From the NCBI GenBank assembly GCA_001695595.3, contig MBPM02000078.1, forward strand, positions 62,001 to 126,000: a DNA stretch of 64,000 nt, written 5' to 3'. The stretch's first letter is position 1, and the number at the start of each line of letters is the position of its first letter. Under the pieces are notes generated by a model. The model ran no database searches. It had not been told where the DNA came from and saw nothing but the letters and a program-made list of their open reading frames with translations. The position numbers and the translations under genes were made by a program. Positions 46,861 through 57,870 of the stretch are shown one piece after another. This stretch comes from Plasmopara viticola (taxonomy: Eukaryota > Oomycota > Peronosporomycetes > Peronosporales > Peronosporaceae).

Positions 46861-47135
46861 CAATAACTACAAAAAAATGAAATTTTTTTACGAATTATGG
46901 ACTCCCAACAATTCGCGCATACAGCCCAAATAACCAGTAATTGAAAACAAATGAGTGTCTATGATAGTATATTGTATTTTAGGACTTAGTAGCTCGGAGT
47001 GACTAGTCATGCTAAATCCACCTGATCCACTCTATAGTGGAGCTACTCGTCTGGTCACATGTGGAAATGCAACTGCCACATATGTTTAAAGGTCAACGAA
47101 TAGTCTTTGACCTCTTCACATGCGGCAAGGAGTCG
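46860..47135. other. AT-rich spacer, nothing recognised
   Basis: No feature supported between repeat R copy 1 and the next Gypsy fragment. Confidence 0.4.
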
Positions 47136-47137
47136 CG

Positions 47138-48000
47138 TTAAGGGCTCAAGACTGGCATTCGCTTATAGTTTTTGATAAACTCGGTCGTGAATAGATTTTT
47201 CAGCCGCTCTTTGCGCAAACAAAGAATTGGCAAGAACATCTCATTTGATAGGCTTGCATTTAACGCAGAATTATATTTGCAAAAAATGACAGCTTTATCG
47301 ACATTTGTGGAGCACTTGAGTCGCATTGCCGCCGATCTCAGAGATGCATGGTCTACATAAACCTCACAAAGCCCAGAGTAAAAAAATGCCATCGAAACCT
47401 CACAATGGGTTCTTTTTTTTGCTTTAAACCATTCGTAAGCCATAAGCCACTTGGACTCGAGCAGATTGACTAGCTACCATTCGTCTTTGTCAAGCCATAA
47501 GAGCGCGAAACCAATGACAAATACGAAAGCTTCACAAACGACGAAGATTGGCTTTGTCTTGTTCGGCAAAATAAACTAAAAAAAGCTCTTTTGATGCTAT
47601 TGAACGCATCCTGGTAACGGCAATTCCTGAACCACACAAAGTGATTTTTCTTGTAGATTTGGCAATGTCCTTGCAAGACCCGCATCACTGGTACTGACTC
47701 GTGCAAGCGATTGGCTTGGCTAAACTAATTTCTCTAACGCTTTTAAAGTGTGGCTTGTGCAAAAAAATGCGACGGCTTTACATTTCTTAACAATTGCTTA
47801 AACCCCATCGCTACTTGCAAAGCAGCCGCTAGCTTAGATCTACTTTGCCACATTGACGCTTTTTTCATGTCAGCATAACGTTTCTTGATCCTTACAGCCT
47901 CAAAATTACGTCCAGCTTTGGTCGCTCAATGCAATTTTAGACGGCCCACGTCATACCCGGGATTGAGTGATGCATGTTAACAGAAAAGAATTGCATTTTG
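47138..48000 (-). pseudogene. Gypsy RT/RNase H fragment
   Basis: The minus strand at 47443-47138 reads VYVDHASLRSAAM, then STNVDKAVIFCKYNS, the middle of Ty3/Gypsy RNase H (VYTDHASLRxA...). Upstream, VFVIGFALLWLDKDEW near 47530-47480 matches the first RNase H strands, with DAFNSIKRAF near 47610-47580 (family: AFxxIKxxL). It is a different, more diverged copy than those in blocks A and B. Confidence 0.7.
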
Positions 48001-48149
48001 CTGATGAGATTTAAAGATTAATAAGCCTAATTTATGCAGTCTTGCAAAAAAATAAAGCCATTTAATTGCCAAAAAGAACTAAAATCGTTCCAAGTCTGCT
48101 GCCGTCTGTTCGATAAACAGTCAACCTTTTTTGTGGCAGCAGTTAGACA

Positions 48150-49470
48150 TAAATCGCTCCGGTGAAGTTGTTTTGTGAGTGAAGGTTTAATTTGTACTAT
48201 GACCATTTTTGAGAGCCATGAGCCCCTGGTCGTTTGTAATCAATGCTGCCGCATCGGCCAATAAAACAGGCTTCTTTCAAATATATCAAATAAATAATTT
48301 TTCTCGCAAAGCTTTAACCTTTACCGGCCTAAACCGTACACAATGCACCTACTTGAATTCGTACTGCCTGAGCTCTTGCGCATTGAGTTTGCTCATAGGT
48401 CGATTAATCTGATGCGTTTCGACTGACTAAAAAGCCAAGCAGTACCAACAGCTTGCCCGACAGATTTGAAAAGATGATTTATCAACTTTATCGCTTGCGA
48501 TGGCTCAGGTAGTCAATCCACCTGCATACGATTGTAATTGACCTCAAATACTACAGAATTGACAACCTCACCTTGTGCAAAGTAACGTGTTCAAAGATTT
48601 AAGTTCTTCCAGTGAACGACCCGTTGGGTGCAGTCAATTGCAGTTGATGATATAATTGTATGAAAAGCGCCTTCCTTAAAAATTAAATATCCATAACTTT
48701 ATATACGCACTGACTCCAACTCTAATACTCAGGCACAAATTGTATACATTAAAGGATCGTGTTACTTCCTCGGTATGCAAATTGGCATGATACAATAAGG
48801 TTCATCGTGCACTAGAAGCTGTTATTCGTTTATGACCATATTAACGTTCAGCACATCTATTTTAAATTGTGTCCACGAATTCTGCGGTGCAAAGTTCTAG
48901 GCTTATTTTTCCCTTGGCGAGATGAAGACGGTAGTGCTATTCGAAAACCTACCACTAACAATGCAAAGATGTTGCCTAAAAAACTCTAAATTAGCATCAC
49001 GACTACTTGAAAGTCGGGATATCGCCACACAAGTCGTCAGCGAAGGCAATGTGAGCAGAATAATCATTTCTATCTCTCATCGGGTATTTTTTCTCTGGAC
49101 CGAGTGTCAAAGCAGCAAAATTCGAAGATTGAAGCTAATTCATCTAGATTTTTGCACAACCAGTTGTACTATTTGAAATCAAAGCGAGCACTGCCACTAT
49201 ATTAGTCTTACGGGAATCAGCGCCGAGCTTTTTTTCAACCTCATACAAAAATCAACCGGGCCACTTTTTTGCAAACATTTGACAATGACTTGAGGTGTCT
49301 AACCTAGGAATAAGGGTCTACCACTGACTGGCTAAGATCTTCCACTCAGCAGCATTGTACGACCGCAACCAGATCCGGCGGCCGACACCATCGCGGTACG
49401 AGTCTTAGTTTCGTACTTGCACTTTTTTGCACATGGCTTTCGTCAATTTGAGCTCTGAGCCTAGAGACCG
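48150..49470 (-). pseudogene. Copia fragment (RT end region)
   Basis: Related in order and orientation to 13850-15260. The YRDGVG... segment near 49420-49390 corresponds to the RT/RNase H connection, and 48200-48600 matches 14080-14330 (for example GCTCTTGCGCATTGA/GCTCTTGCGCATCGA). The content between is eroded. An 84-codon plus frame (48922-49176) has no support. Confidence 0.5.
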
Positions 49471-49739
49471 GGTCTTTTTTTTAACAATATTTTTGAATGA
49501 TTTTTGCGAACTTGGTCTGGCGCACCGATAAGGTTCTAGAAAAGATATCGTTAAGCAAAATTTACCACATCTCGTGGTGTGCTGTCCCCGAAATTTTCGG
49601 AATGTCTATAGTGGGGTGTACAGTATAGTGGGTATGCTGCATTTACTTTTGAGCGGCTCTAGTCCGTCACATTAATCTATTCCCTTGGTCGAACTAATCT
49701 GATCATCATTATTGCTGGCAAAGATCACTTTGCTGACTT

Positions 49740-50930
49740 AAAGAAATACGAAGATCATGTCTCGACTAGTGACAACAAGAGGAGCAAGACTTGACAGCTG
49801 CCGAACATGAAAGTTATCACCACTGTGATGAGCAAGTTCAACGAAGTGTGTGAAAATGCAAAGGCAGTGCAAACGTCCTTCGCAATGAAGAGAGATCGAA
49901 AGATAATCTCTCCGTGGTAGTGCAACATAGCACATGACGCACTTGGAGGAAGTCATGAAGAGCTGCAGGAAGACGTCTCTGGTGGAGGCACTTCTCGCAA
50001 ACAACGCTTTGAATAAAGTGGTAGAGATCCAATGTAGATAGGGAAACCATAAGTATGCAACGAAGGTGTGCTTAAGACTGGTACTTCATTTACAAACTTT
50101 TACGCAACCTTTTTTTGCGGGTCGACTCGCCACATGTTGGTCACGTGGCCTTCGAAGTGGATGCGTGCTTTAAGGCAGCAAATCATATTAGCTTGAACTT
50201 GGGCGCATGCAAAAGCAAAAGACTCTTCAAGATGTGCATAATTCCAAAAGGTGCTGATATTTTCTAAGCAGCAAGCCTAAAAGATTGAAAAGGGAGAATG
50301 ATGTCGTTATTTGGTCCCCTTTGACTTAGTAATACTGACATGCATTTGCTGTTTTGAGTGGTACGTTTTTTTAGAAACTAGTCAAAAGGGACTGCCAAGC
50401 TTACTAAGCTTTCTGCGCGCCCAGAGTCTCATACCAGCGAAGTTGTCAAGATGCTTCGAAGCGACAACGGTGGTAAAAACGCGTTAGGCTAGATGACCAA
50501 GTTTCACGAGCACCGAGCTATCGTCAGGAATTTGTGCAAATCTGCTTGCGACTCAGCGTAACGGATTCGCCGTGGAGGTGTGTTTATCGCTGGTAGAATG
50601 TGCACGTTGCATGCTGAAACACGCAAGTAGCTCAAGGTATTAGATAAAAATCGCTTCATTTTCGCGCAAGCGTTGCTCTACACGAGCCACTGGTCGTCGC
50701 ATCATGTCTAATTTGTTGTTTACAAATCTAGAATTGTTTACTTGCCCTGCGTACGTAACGATTACGAATCAGAGCTGGACACTGAAGCAGTGAAGTGTCT
50801 AAAGTTTAAGGATTTAAAGCAAAGAAAAAATATCTTTCCGATAAGATTCGGAGCTGTGAATCGTGTCGCGCATATCGTAAGTCATCTTTGGCAAAGAAGT
50901 ACACAGCTTCATTGTTGAGAAAATTGTCGT
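49740..50930 (+). pseudogene. Copia fragment: gag end, protease, integrase
   Basis: The plus strand reads SPHVGHVAFEVD near 50128-50165 (a degraded protease/pre-integrase region) and EVVKMLRSDNGGKNALG near 50440-50490 (integrase core, LRSDNGGxY), then KFHEHRAIVR. The first 430 bases are an inverted match to 43690-44200. Stops interrupt it throughout. Confidence 0.65.
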
Positions 50931-50939
50931 CTTAGACGA

Positions 50940-51075
50940 TAGGTTGGGTATTTTCTCGTCTTATGCGGCCAAATGAGTAGTCATGCGACCGGCAAAGTCG
51001 TTTCTTCCGAGTCAAACCGTAACTTCCGCGTGTGCATATGATGCGTCAATTCTGTGCTAAATTGACACTATTAGA
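50940..51075 (-). promoter_or_regulatory. Orphan effector 3' flank
   Basis: The string GGGTATTTTCTCGTCTTATG at 50944-50963, and GTGCATATGATGCGTCAATTCTGTG near 51032 (two adjoining parts of the conserved block), are the inverted equivalents of the 3' flanks of effectors 1 and 2. No effector coding sequence is found at higher coordinates on the minus strand, so a whole gene has probably been lost here. Confidence 0.55.
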
Positions 51076-51339
51076 GTTTAGATGACCTTGCCAGATGGGG
51101 CAAAAAGTAGTAGTAGCTTGTAGTGTATGAGCCACCTGTCAGACTATAACAAGACAAAATCCATAACAGCTCTCAATTAAGAATATCTTTTCATATGCTT
51201 AAGCAACCAGCATTCCCTTTCACCTTCTCCGCCCCGCTCGCTGCCCAACCTTTGTTCAAAATCTAACCTTTGAAAAAGCTTCCAGCGCGACGGGGTTACG
51301 GAGGTAAATCGGAGACCACATTAGTTGGTGTGAGGTAAT

Positions 51340-51715
51340 AAAATCTTTAGGGATTCCTGCCACGGACAATCACTTCGTTTGGGTAGTTGGGTACAAATCG
51401 GGTCAGCAAATGAACTCTCGCTGAATGTTCACTCAGTAAAAGCTTGGTAGCTGATCAATGCTGTTGAACTGGAAAATTTCTGGCTTCATCGACAGTTTTC
51501 CTCTTGGCTCTGTCGATGTTTTTTTCTGCCAAATGTTTCGGCGTTTTATCTTCTCGCCTTTAAGCCAAAGTATCTTTGTTGTGATTCTTTGGACCTCCCT
51601 CATATAACACGTAAACCTTGTTCATTCTCAGCGGTTGAGTTGTGTCTCGATGGTCTATTTTAAATTTTCCAGAGACCGATTGGACCAATTCATTTGCAGT
51701 GCCCATAACAAGTAA
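51340..51715 (-). pseudogene. Unrecognised degraded reading frame
   Basis: On the minus strand a single frame reads through about 115 codons with only two internal stops: MGTANELVQSVSGKFKI at 51697, then RREDKTPKHLAEKNIDRAKR, then LLTRFVPNYPNEVIVRGRNP. The composition looks like real protein (charged, few repeats) but no family was recognised. It lies upstream of effector 3 on the other strand. It could be a fragment of another transposable element or of an effector-like gene. Confidence 0.4.
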
Positions 51716-51993
51716 GAAATAAATTAAATCGATATTTTATCTTCATGTCGAGTTTTCATACGCCTAATTGGAAGAGTCATTACCTGCTACCAAGATGTCG
51801 GATTGAGACATCATTATGTAGCGTTAGCGCTGAGTGGGAACGCGAAATAAAAGTTGAGAGTAGAATTAACAAAAAACGTAGAACGGGTTTAGTAGAGCGG
51901 TGATTACGACCAATAACCTTTGCGAGATTCGAAAATACATTGTCGGCAAAGCGTCCAAACATAAATACAATTTACATCGATTTGAAGACTTTT

Positions 51994-52005
51994 CACCAAT
52001 CAATT
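51994..52005 (+). promoter_or_regulatory. Candidate core promoter element of effector 3
   Basis: CACCAATCAATT, identical to the element upstream of effectors 2 and 4, 38 bases before the ATG. Confidence 0.5.
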
Positions 52006-52043
52006 CTGTATAGCCTTTTCACTGAGTTTGATTTGCAGTGGAC

Positions 52044-53600
52044 ATGTGCGGCCTATATTGCGCGATAACTGCGCTTCTCGTTACGGCAAGCAGCCATATC
52101 GCTGCAGAGTCCAGCCAGAGCGAGCCTCTGCACGCACTTAGTAATGGTTTTGTGGCGTCTAGTGGCACAGTCGATGAGGTGTTGTCTCTTCAAGATAGTC
52201 GTGTCCCACAGAACGACTTAGCGCTCAATGAAGAGCGTGGACCTCCAGTTACACGCAATTTCTTAAAGGAGCTAGAACACGTCGGTGTGAACCCGAAGGA
52301 TGCGATGAACGCGGATACCGAAGATGTGATCGCACAAGCTGCAAAGACACTTAAAGACCATCATGAATTGGTGCCTAGGTTAGAGGCCGATATTAGCAAG
52401 CGCAGGCGCATGGACCCGACGCCTATCGAATTATATGGGCAAGCACTGTATGCTTTGCCGAATCCAAAAAAGGTTTCAGTGTCGACGGCAAGCAATTTGC
52501 CATCCGAATTGGCCAAAAGAGTGAACAGAGGTGAGCCGTCAGTCATTATGGCAAATGCTGCAAGCAGTAGAACCCAGCACGACTTACAACTTGCACTTTC
52601 CAGCCCTTCCATGAGCAGTATTGCCTCTTCCAATGTTCGACTCGACAAGGAGGCGTTAAACTTTGACACGATCAAAAACCCTGGCGAAATGGAAGTTCAA
52701 AACAGCAAGTACCAGCACGTCAGCCCGACACTTTTTACTTTGAATGATCACACATTCTATGCTGTGCCAAATTTAGAGCAAGCTCCGGTGTGGGTTGCAA
52801 GTAATGCGCCATTCGTATTGGTAAAAAGACTGAACAGAGATCCATCGACAGTCATTATGAACAATGCTGTTAAATTTTTGATGCAACACGACTTCCGACC
52901 CACGCCTCCAGGCTCCTTCTCTACTAGCGCCGCTGCCCCTGTTGATCGACTTAATCACCAGCTGATCACCCCGACGGCATTAAAATTAGGTACGAACAAT
53001 CACCTTGACGAGTTAAATTCACATTTAAATGGACAATATTTGCACTTGCGAGAAGGAAATGATAAATCTGCACACCCCGCGACGGTTGATGGTCAAAGCG
53101 TCCCGGAAGCTGAGACGGTTGAAGTAAATCCTCGCGTGAATGAATTTCTTCCGGTGAATGCTGAGGTTATAGAAATGCACAAAGCGTTTCTCGAGGCCTT
53201 CAATTTGCCATTCCACCAGTATCCGGTTGAGACTGCTAAAATGATTACAATAGCTAAAAGAAGATTTGACGCAAGTCCGAGCAACGGCCATTCTATTGCA
53301 ATGCTCGCGACTTTGGTAAATCAGCAATTATATAAAGATTTGAAGGTATTATTGAGACCAGATGCGAAAGTTTTGCTAAGGAACTCGAAGCTGATGTCGG
53401 CAGATGATCCAAAGGAAATGCAGGAGGCCTATTATGTGAAGTTGATTATCATGTACGAATTGTTTTACGATTTTTTTCACAGCCCCAAGTCTCCATACAA
53501 TACACTGCCACGTAAAGTTCGTCGCCCGAATTGGATTGTGAAGCTTTCAATTTTTTACGGTGACAGCAGCAAGCGTCCAATTTCAAAACCACATGATTAA
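52044..53600 (+). CDS. Effector 3: secreted repeat-containing RXLR-like protein, 518 aa
   Basis: The start is the ATG at 52044; an in-frame GTG two codons upstream is not needed, and the ATG aligns with the other signal peptides (MCGLYCAITALLVTAS). The RXLR position reads QDSR (50-53), so even the first Arg is lost, while EER (63-65) is intact. Two modules of about 100 residues follow (118-219 and 220-325). The first begins KRRRMD, a strong basic cluster. The second has lost it (KYQHVS). The Lys/Arg run, the YALPN segment and NAxxFxxQHDFRP are otherwise kept. The C-terminal domain with FHQYP and YELFYDF ends in PHD. It is the most diverged of the four. An inverted copy of its 3' flank lies at 63.1-64.0 kb. 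Confidence 0.85.
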   Translation: MCGLYCAITALLVTASSHIAAESSQSEPLHALSNGFVASSGTVDEVLSLQDSRVPQNDLALNEERGPPVTRNFLKELEHVGVNPKDAMNADTEDVIAQAAKTLKDHHELVPRLEADISKRRRMDPTPIELYGQALYALPNPKKVSVSTASNLPSELAKRVNRGEPSVIMANAASSRTQHDLQLALSSPSMSSIASSNVRLDKEALNFDTIKNPGEMEVQNSKYQHVSPTLFTLNDHTFYAVPNLEQAPVWVASNAPFVLVKRLNRDPSTVIMNNAVKFLMQHDFRPTPPGSFSTSAAAPVDRLNHQLITPTALKLGTNNHLDELNSHLNGQYLHLREGNDKSAHPATVDGQSVPEAETVEVNPRVNEFLPVNAEVIEMHKAFLEAFNLPFHQYPVETAKMITIAKRRFDASPSNGHSIAMLATLVNQQLYKDLKVLLRPDAKVLLRNSKLMSADDPKEMQEAYYVKLIIMYELFYDFFHSPKSPYNTLPRKVRRPNWIVKLSIFYGDSSKRPISKPHD

Positions 53601-54940
53601 GGATGTTACGACGTCGATATGTAACATCGACTCTTTACGTTTGGACCCAGAGTACTACAGATCGTGAAGGCAGAAGGTGAAACATCAAGTAAAGTGATGA
53701 AAGAGATTGGAGTCTAAATGTAATCGTCTTATCCATTGGCGGCAAAGTGTTAAAAGATAATTTTTTTTGCATCTAGTTGTTGTTTCTTTGTCGCTTGCTA
53801 AACGTAGACACATTCTCTAAGTACACATTCTCTAAGTATAAAATGAGATCTTTCGTGGATTACCTTTTGACTAAAATGCAACGATTCTGAGCCATATTCT
53901 GGCCCTGACATTGGGTAGATTTTCAGATCGATCGTAGCCACAACTTAAATTCTTTAAGTGTCAGCTTAGCACAAAAATAACGCTCGAGAGTGCGTCACGC
54001 ACACATCGAAGGTGAGTTTACAAGCAAACACTTAAGAATAAACGACAACATTGCAGGCTTTTGGAAAAGGTTGGGGTGACGCCCTCCTTCCAAGCGCGGG
54101 GGCTAAATGCTCGCGCGCTTCGGGCAGGTGCTCTCGGGCATCTGCAAGTCTCTAACGAGTCTCACCCTCGACGCGACGGTCTCCAGCACCAGAGCGCCAC
54201 CTGGGCTCTAACCAAGTAAGAGCTAAACAAAATAATGGAAGACCCTCACGACCTCGGTGCTGGCTGCACTGCCCGCCGAACGAGACTCGACGTATGCGGA
54301 CACCACTCTGTGCCGTAGACTAGCCAGACTGAGCCTAGCACGCGCATAACTAATACAATATCGCAGGCTTTGATTCATAGAGAATGGCCGCGTGGACTAC
54401 TTCACCTTGTGAACGACTTCAGCCGTCTAATTCGTGGTACAATTTCATTAGTTACCACCGTGTGATGTCATTTCCTTCGCGCGAACGCAAAAGGTTTCGA
54501 CTGTATATACGTTCCACCTCGCCAAGATTCTTTGTTTATACTCGTCAAACTTGAACGCTGTCAAAGCGACCGAATGCATAATGCGTCGACCCGTAGAAGC
54601 GGCGGCGTTATATATTGTGGAAGATTTAAGTGTGCGGGTCGGTAATCCTGCTGCGCTGAGCAATATTTACAGTGTTTTACATATTGACTGTCGACACACG
54701 TCTTCCCAGTCACATAAGGCACCAGACCTTTTCTTTTGCTCTAATAAAGTGGAGAATGCTTGTCCACTTAGATCGTTAGGTGTTGAATTGATGCGCTTCG
54801 ACTAAAAAAACACCATTGCAGGGAATAAAAACTGCGTTTTAAAGCTACGAACACCGATGGTCGATCATAATCGAGGTGAGAGGCAGCTTGGAAGACACAA
54901 GAAATCTTCATACGAGTTATTGTGCCTCAAACAACCCCAG
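53601..54940 (+). promoter_or_regulatory. 3' flank of effector 3 (with SINE-like copy 3 inside)
   Basis: Matches the reverse complement of 63990-63110, for example GATCGATCGTAGCCACAA at 53930-53947 and CGACCCGTAGAAGCGGCGGC near 54587. A perfect tandem pair of ACACATTCTCTAAGT (53808-53822, 53823-53837) is specific to this copy. The opposite copy lacks the SINE-like insertion. Confidence 0.7.
54062..54362. mobile_element. SINE-like element, copy 3, with an empty-site paralog
   Basis: A 300-bp copy of the element at 16719-17039. It is bounded by GCAGGCTTT at 54053-54061 and 54363-54371. The inverted paralogous flank near 63745 has a single AACATCGCAGGCTT reading straight into TATAGAGAAAGG, that is, the unoccupied target. 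This defines both element ends and shows insertion after the flank was duplicated. Confidence 0.85.
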
Positions 54941-54989
54941 AATATGGGAAAAAAATTATGCACTTTTATTCCTTTGCCGCATCGAAAAT

Positions 54990-55640
54990 CCACTAAATCT
55001 CATAATCTTTGATGTCAATTCCTATAAACTTTACTGACTGACTGTATCGATCGTCGCCCAGCAATTGCTCTTGATCTAGTCGTGAAGTAAACAAAGCTCT
55101 ACATAAAGAACTATCGAATATATTTCAGCTTTCGGGAATACCATCGAATACCGGTATGGTCTGTTATCTATCGGTATCATCGCCCCAATATTTCTCGTAG
55201 TACAATGTCCACGAAGATTATATAGCACCTAGAACATTGTATTAAATTTTTATTTCTCCCTGTTGAGTGAATGCTATGAGCGGAATGCAAGAATTATAAT
55301 CATCGTACATGTAACGCATTCAATACAGCAAAAATAATGTGCAATCGTTCAAGACACACTTTTTCATATTATATAGTAACACTTCATTTGCTGAGCACTA
55401 ACACGGAAGTTCTACAACGAACATCAGCGTCAACCTTAAAAGTTGGAATAAAATATACAAGCTAGACATAGTGACATTTGAGAGAAATTACACAGCACCT
55501 TGCACAGACTAGTGAAGCAGCAAGATATATGCTCTTCTTGCAAGCAATTGCTCAATGTTCCCCGTCTCCAATGGTTCGACGTGTGCAACTTCAACGCTGA
55601 TTTATTGACTACCTTTGTATGTATTAAATTCAACTCGATT
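54990..55640 (-). pseudogene. Effector cassette with the coding region deleted
   Basis: Read on the minus strand, 55640-55110 matches the upstream region of effector 4 (AAATCAGCGTTGAAGTTGCA at 55610 against 58671; GATACCGATAGATAACAGAC near 55172 against 58938). Then, after only about 30 bases, 55080-54990 matches the 3' UTR of effector 4 (CACGACTAGATC, GACGATCGATACAGTCAGTC). The 1.5 kb coding sequence that separates these parts in effector 4 is missing. Confidence 0.65.
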
Positions 55641-55649
55641 TCTCACTTT

Positions 55650-56330
55650 TCAAAAGCGGTGAAATCTTTTGGTAGGGTGCCCTACTCGGTTACTTCGATT
55701 TTAACGGAAGCCAGCAATTGCCACAAAAGCTCACTAACCCGTGACTCCTCTCACCCTAAGACTAGATTTACGTTAAATAGGAGAGGGTTTATGTGATTTA
55801 CCCGAAAAGCAAAATCGATGACAAAATGCAATTGCTTCAATTCAGAATAATTTGGCCAACTCCAAAAAAGTTGATTTAGCCTCCACAAGGGTTTCTGCAC
55901 CAAAATCACCCTCTCCTTATAGGGCTAGACCTTATCCAAAGGCTGCACCTGTGTCATAAGCGGTTAGTCTCATGAGAAATAACTCACCTAAGAGCCGCTT
56001 TAGTAAGCCACTTCATCGCGGCGAGGAACGCGCACCTGGCGTTTTATCTTCCCGATTGCTTCGTATTCGTGCGATGAATATGGCGAACACTAACTTGCTT
56101 TTTCGCCCGCTAGGGCCGTGTTAAAGCCTCCAATTTAATGCCAGCGTTGGTATAATATTCTCGTTGATTGCGGGCACACCTCTTAAGGTACTAAAGCAAA
56201 TTTAAACTCACCGACTTTGCGAAAGTTCTTACTTATAGAGACAGAGAAGTCCTACGTGGCCCGCGTTGCCCTTGCTGATGAAATCACAGAAATTGGGGGC
56301 CCAAAAAATAGGGTGAAATCAAAGACAACA
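55650..56330. other. Spacer near the centre of the inverted duplication
   Basis: No paralog, domain or convincing frame was found. It lies close to the symmetry axis of the units at 52-55.6 kb and 58.6-64 kb. Confidence 0.4.
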
Positions 56331-57870
56331 ATCACCGGCGCAATCTTCTGCTACTTTATACGTATCCATCACGTTTATTTAGGTTTGTCATACTTAAGGA
56401 AAGTGGACAAAGATAGATATGGCATAGAATAGATAGCTTGGGGTTAGGTACCGACGCTAGCTGTCGTTACGTTGGAGGTTTACACATTCTCTTTACTGTG
56501 CATCCTGGGACGGCTAAAACGATCACAACCTTCCAATCGAATATTATCTGGACAAGGCCTAAAAAAGTATGCTTGTCGTCATTTCAAGCGCGTGACATAT
56601 ATCAGCAGAGCTTGATTATTATAACGCTTGTTTATACGTGACGTACACGCGTGATTTTAACATCACATCAAATCCAGCTAACAAATTTTATCTCGCTTCG
56701 TGAAAGCTTGAAAGTGTGTTTGCACGGAGTAAGGCCACACTTGTTTTCCGAATGTGGCCTTACTCCGTACAAAAATACTTTACAATACTGTCACCGAGCA
56801 CGGCATTATTGAAGAACCTGGTGAGTCGGAGACGACTTACCACTTAAACATATAGTTTTCGGCAAAATGCTAAGCCAGGCGCTAAAAGTATACATTCTAA
56901 GCGTGTAGATAAAATTGCTTCTGTAATTCTTCAGCACGTAGCTAAACGATTTCGGCTCATATATGTAGTGCCCGTTGTTCGTATATTAGATAAGAACGGC
57001 GTGAAGCCGTTGCTACGGCCCTTACTAGCAAGTAAGCGCGCTACTTAACGAAACAATTCTTGGCGCTCATGAGAGTGCCTCTCTGACACAACGCACTTCA
57101 CATGGAAGTGTCGCTGAACTTGGTGGTCAAGGAGCTCCGGACAACTTTGCTCTCGCCTTGGCCTTGCATCTTCTTCCTTAGGAGTAGCACCTTTTGTGCA
57201 AATGTGTGTTTGCGCTCGAACGTTCTCTCATGGCTGTTCTTGCTGATCAGACCGCAGCTTCTTTGTAGCAAAATTGGCTATTAAAGAGGAGTTGAACTTC
57301 TCTAGAAATGTGAGCTTCACAATCAGTTTGACTACCGTTCGCCTCGTTGAAAATTTACGAATTGTGCCCGAACTCTCTTTTCTTTGTAGTTATTTGCGAG
57401 AGTTTTTTATTTGAATTTGCACAGCCTTATCGGTGCGCAGTCTCTCAGCCAATACAATGTAGCTGTGGTCACTATCAGCTGCTGTGTGGCTACCCGTACT
57501 CGACTAGCCAACAAGGTCGAGTGCGGGAGCAATTCTTTCCAGAGGTGGCGGGGCTTACGTGCCATTAGGGGTAGTGGGATCAAAACATTTCTGACAAAAA
57601 GCGAAATTGTCTTTAATGTACGCTGACCAATTACTTTCCAAGATCGTGGAGAGGTTGATGCAGCGATGTTTTATCAAAATTAGCGAGCTTATCCCGTCTT
57701 GAGGAAAATTTGTATCCAGCAATCAACTATCAAATCTTATATGAAATATTTCTTACATCCGAACTGATGGTGTTTATTTCGGGCGGATGCAAGTGCATCC
57801 TTTGCTTTGCTAATTACACATAGCCGCCTTATCGCAAAATCAGATAGCTGTTTGCGGAAGACAGCTTTTT
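56330..57870. repeat. Repeat R copy 2 (matches 45340-46860)
   Basis: Same order of shared strings as copy 1. Differs by a hairpin-forming insertion at 56721-56771. Flanked by unassigned DNA. No intact frame. Confidence 0.6.
56721..56771. repeat. 20-bp hairpin absent from repeat R copy 1
   Basis: TGCACGGAGTAAGGCCACAC (56721-56740) and ATGTGGCCTTACTCCGTACA (56752-56771) are near-perfect inverted repeats around an 11-base loop. Copy 1 has only the right arm (GAGTGTGGCCTATTTCGTAC at 45752), so the left arm is a new inverted copy. Confidence 0.75.
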
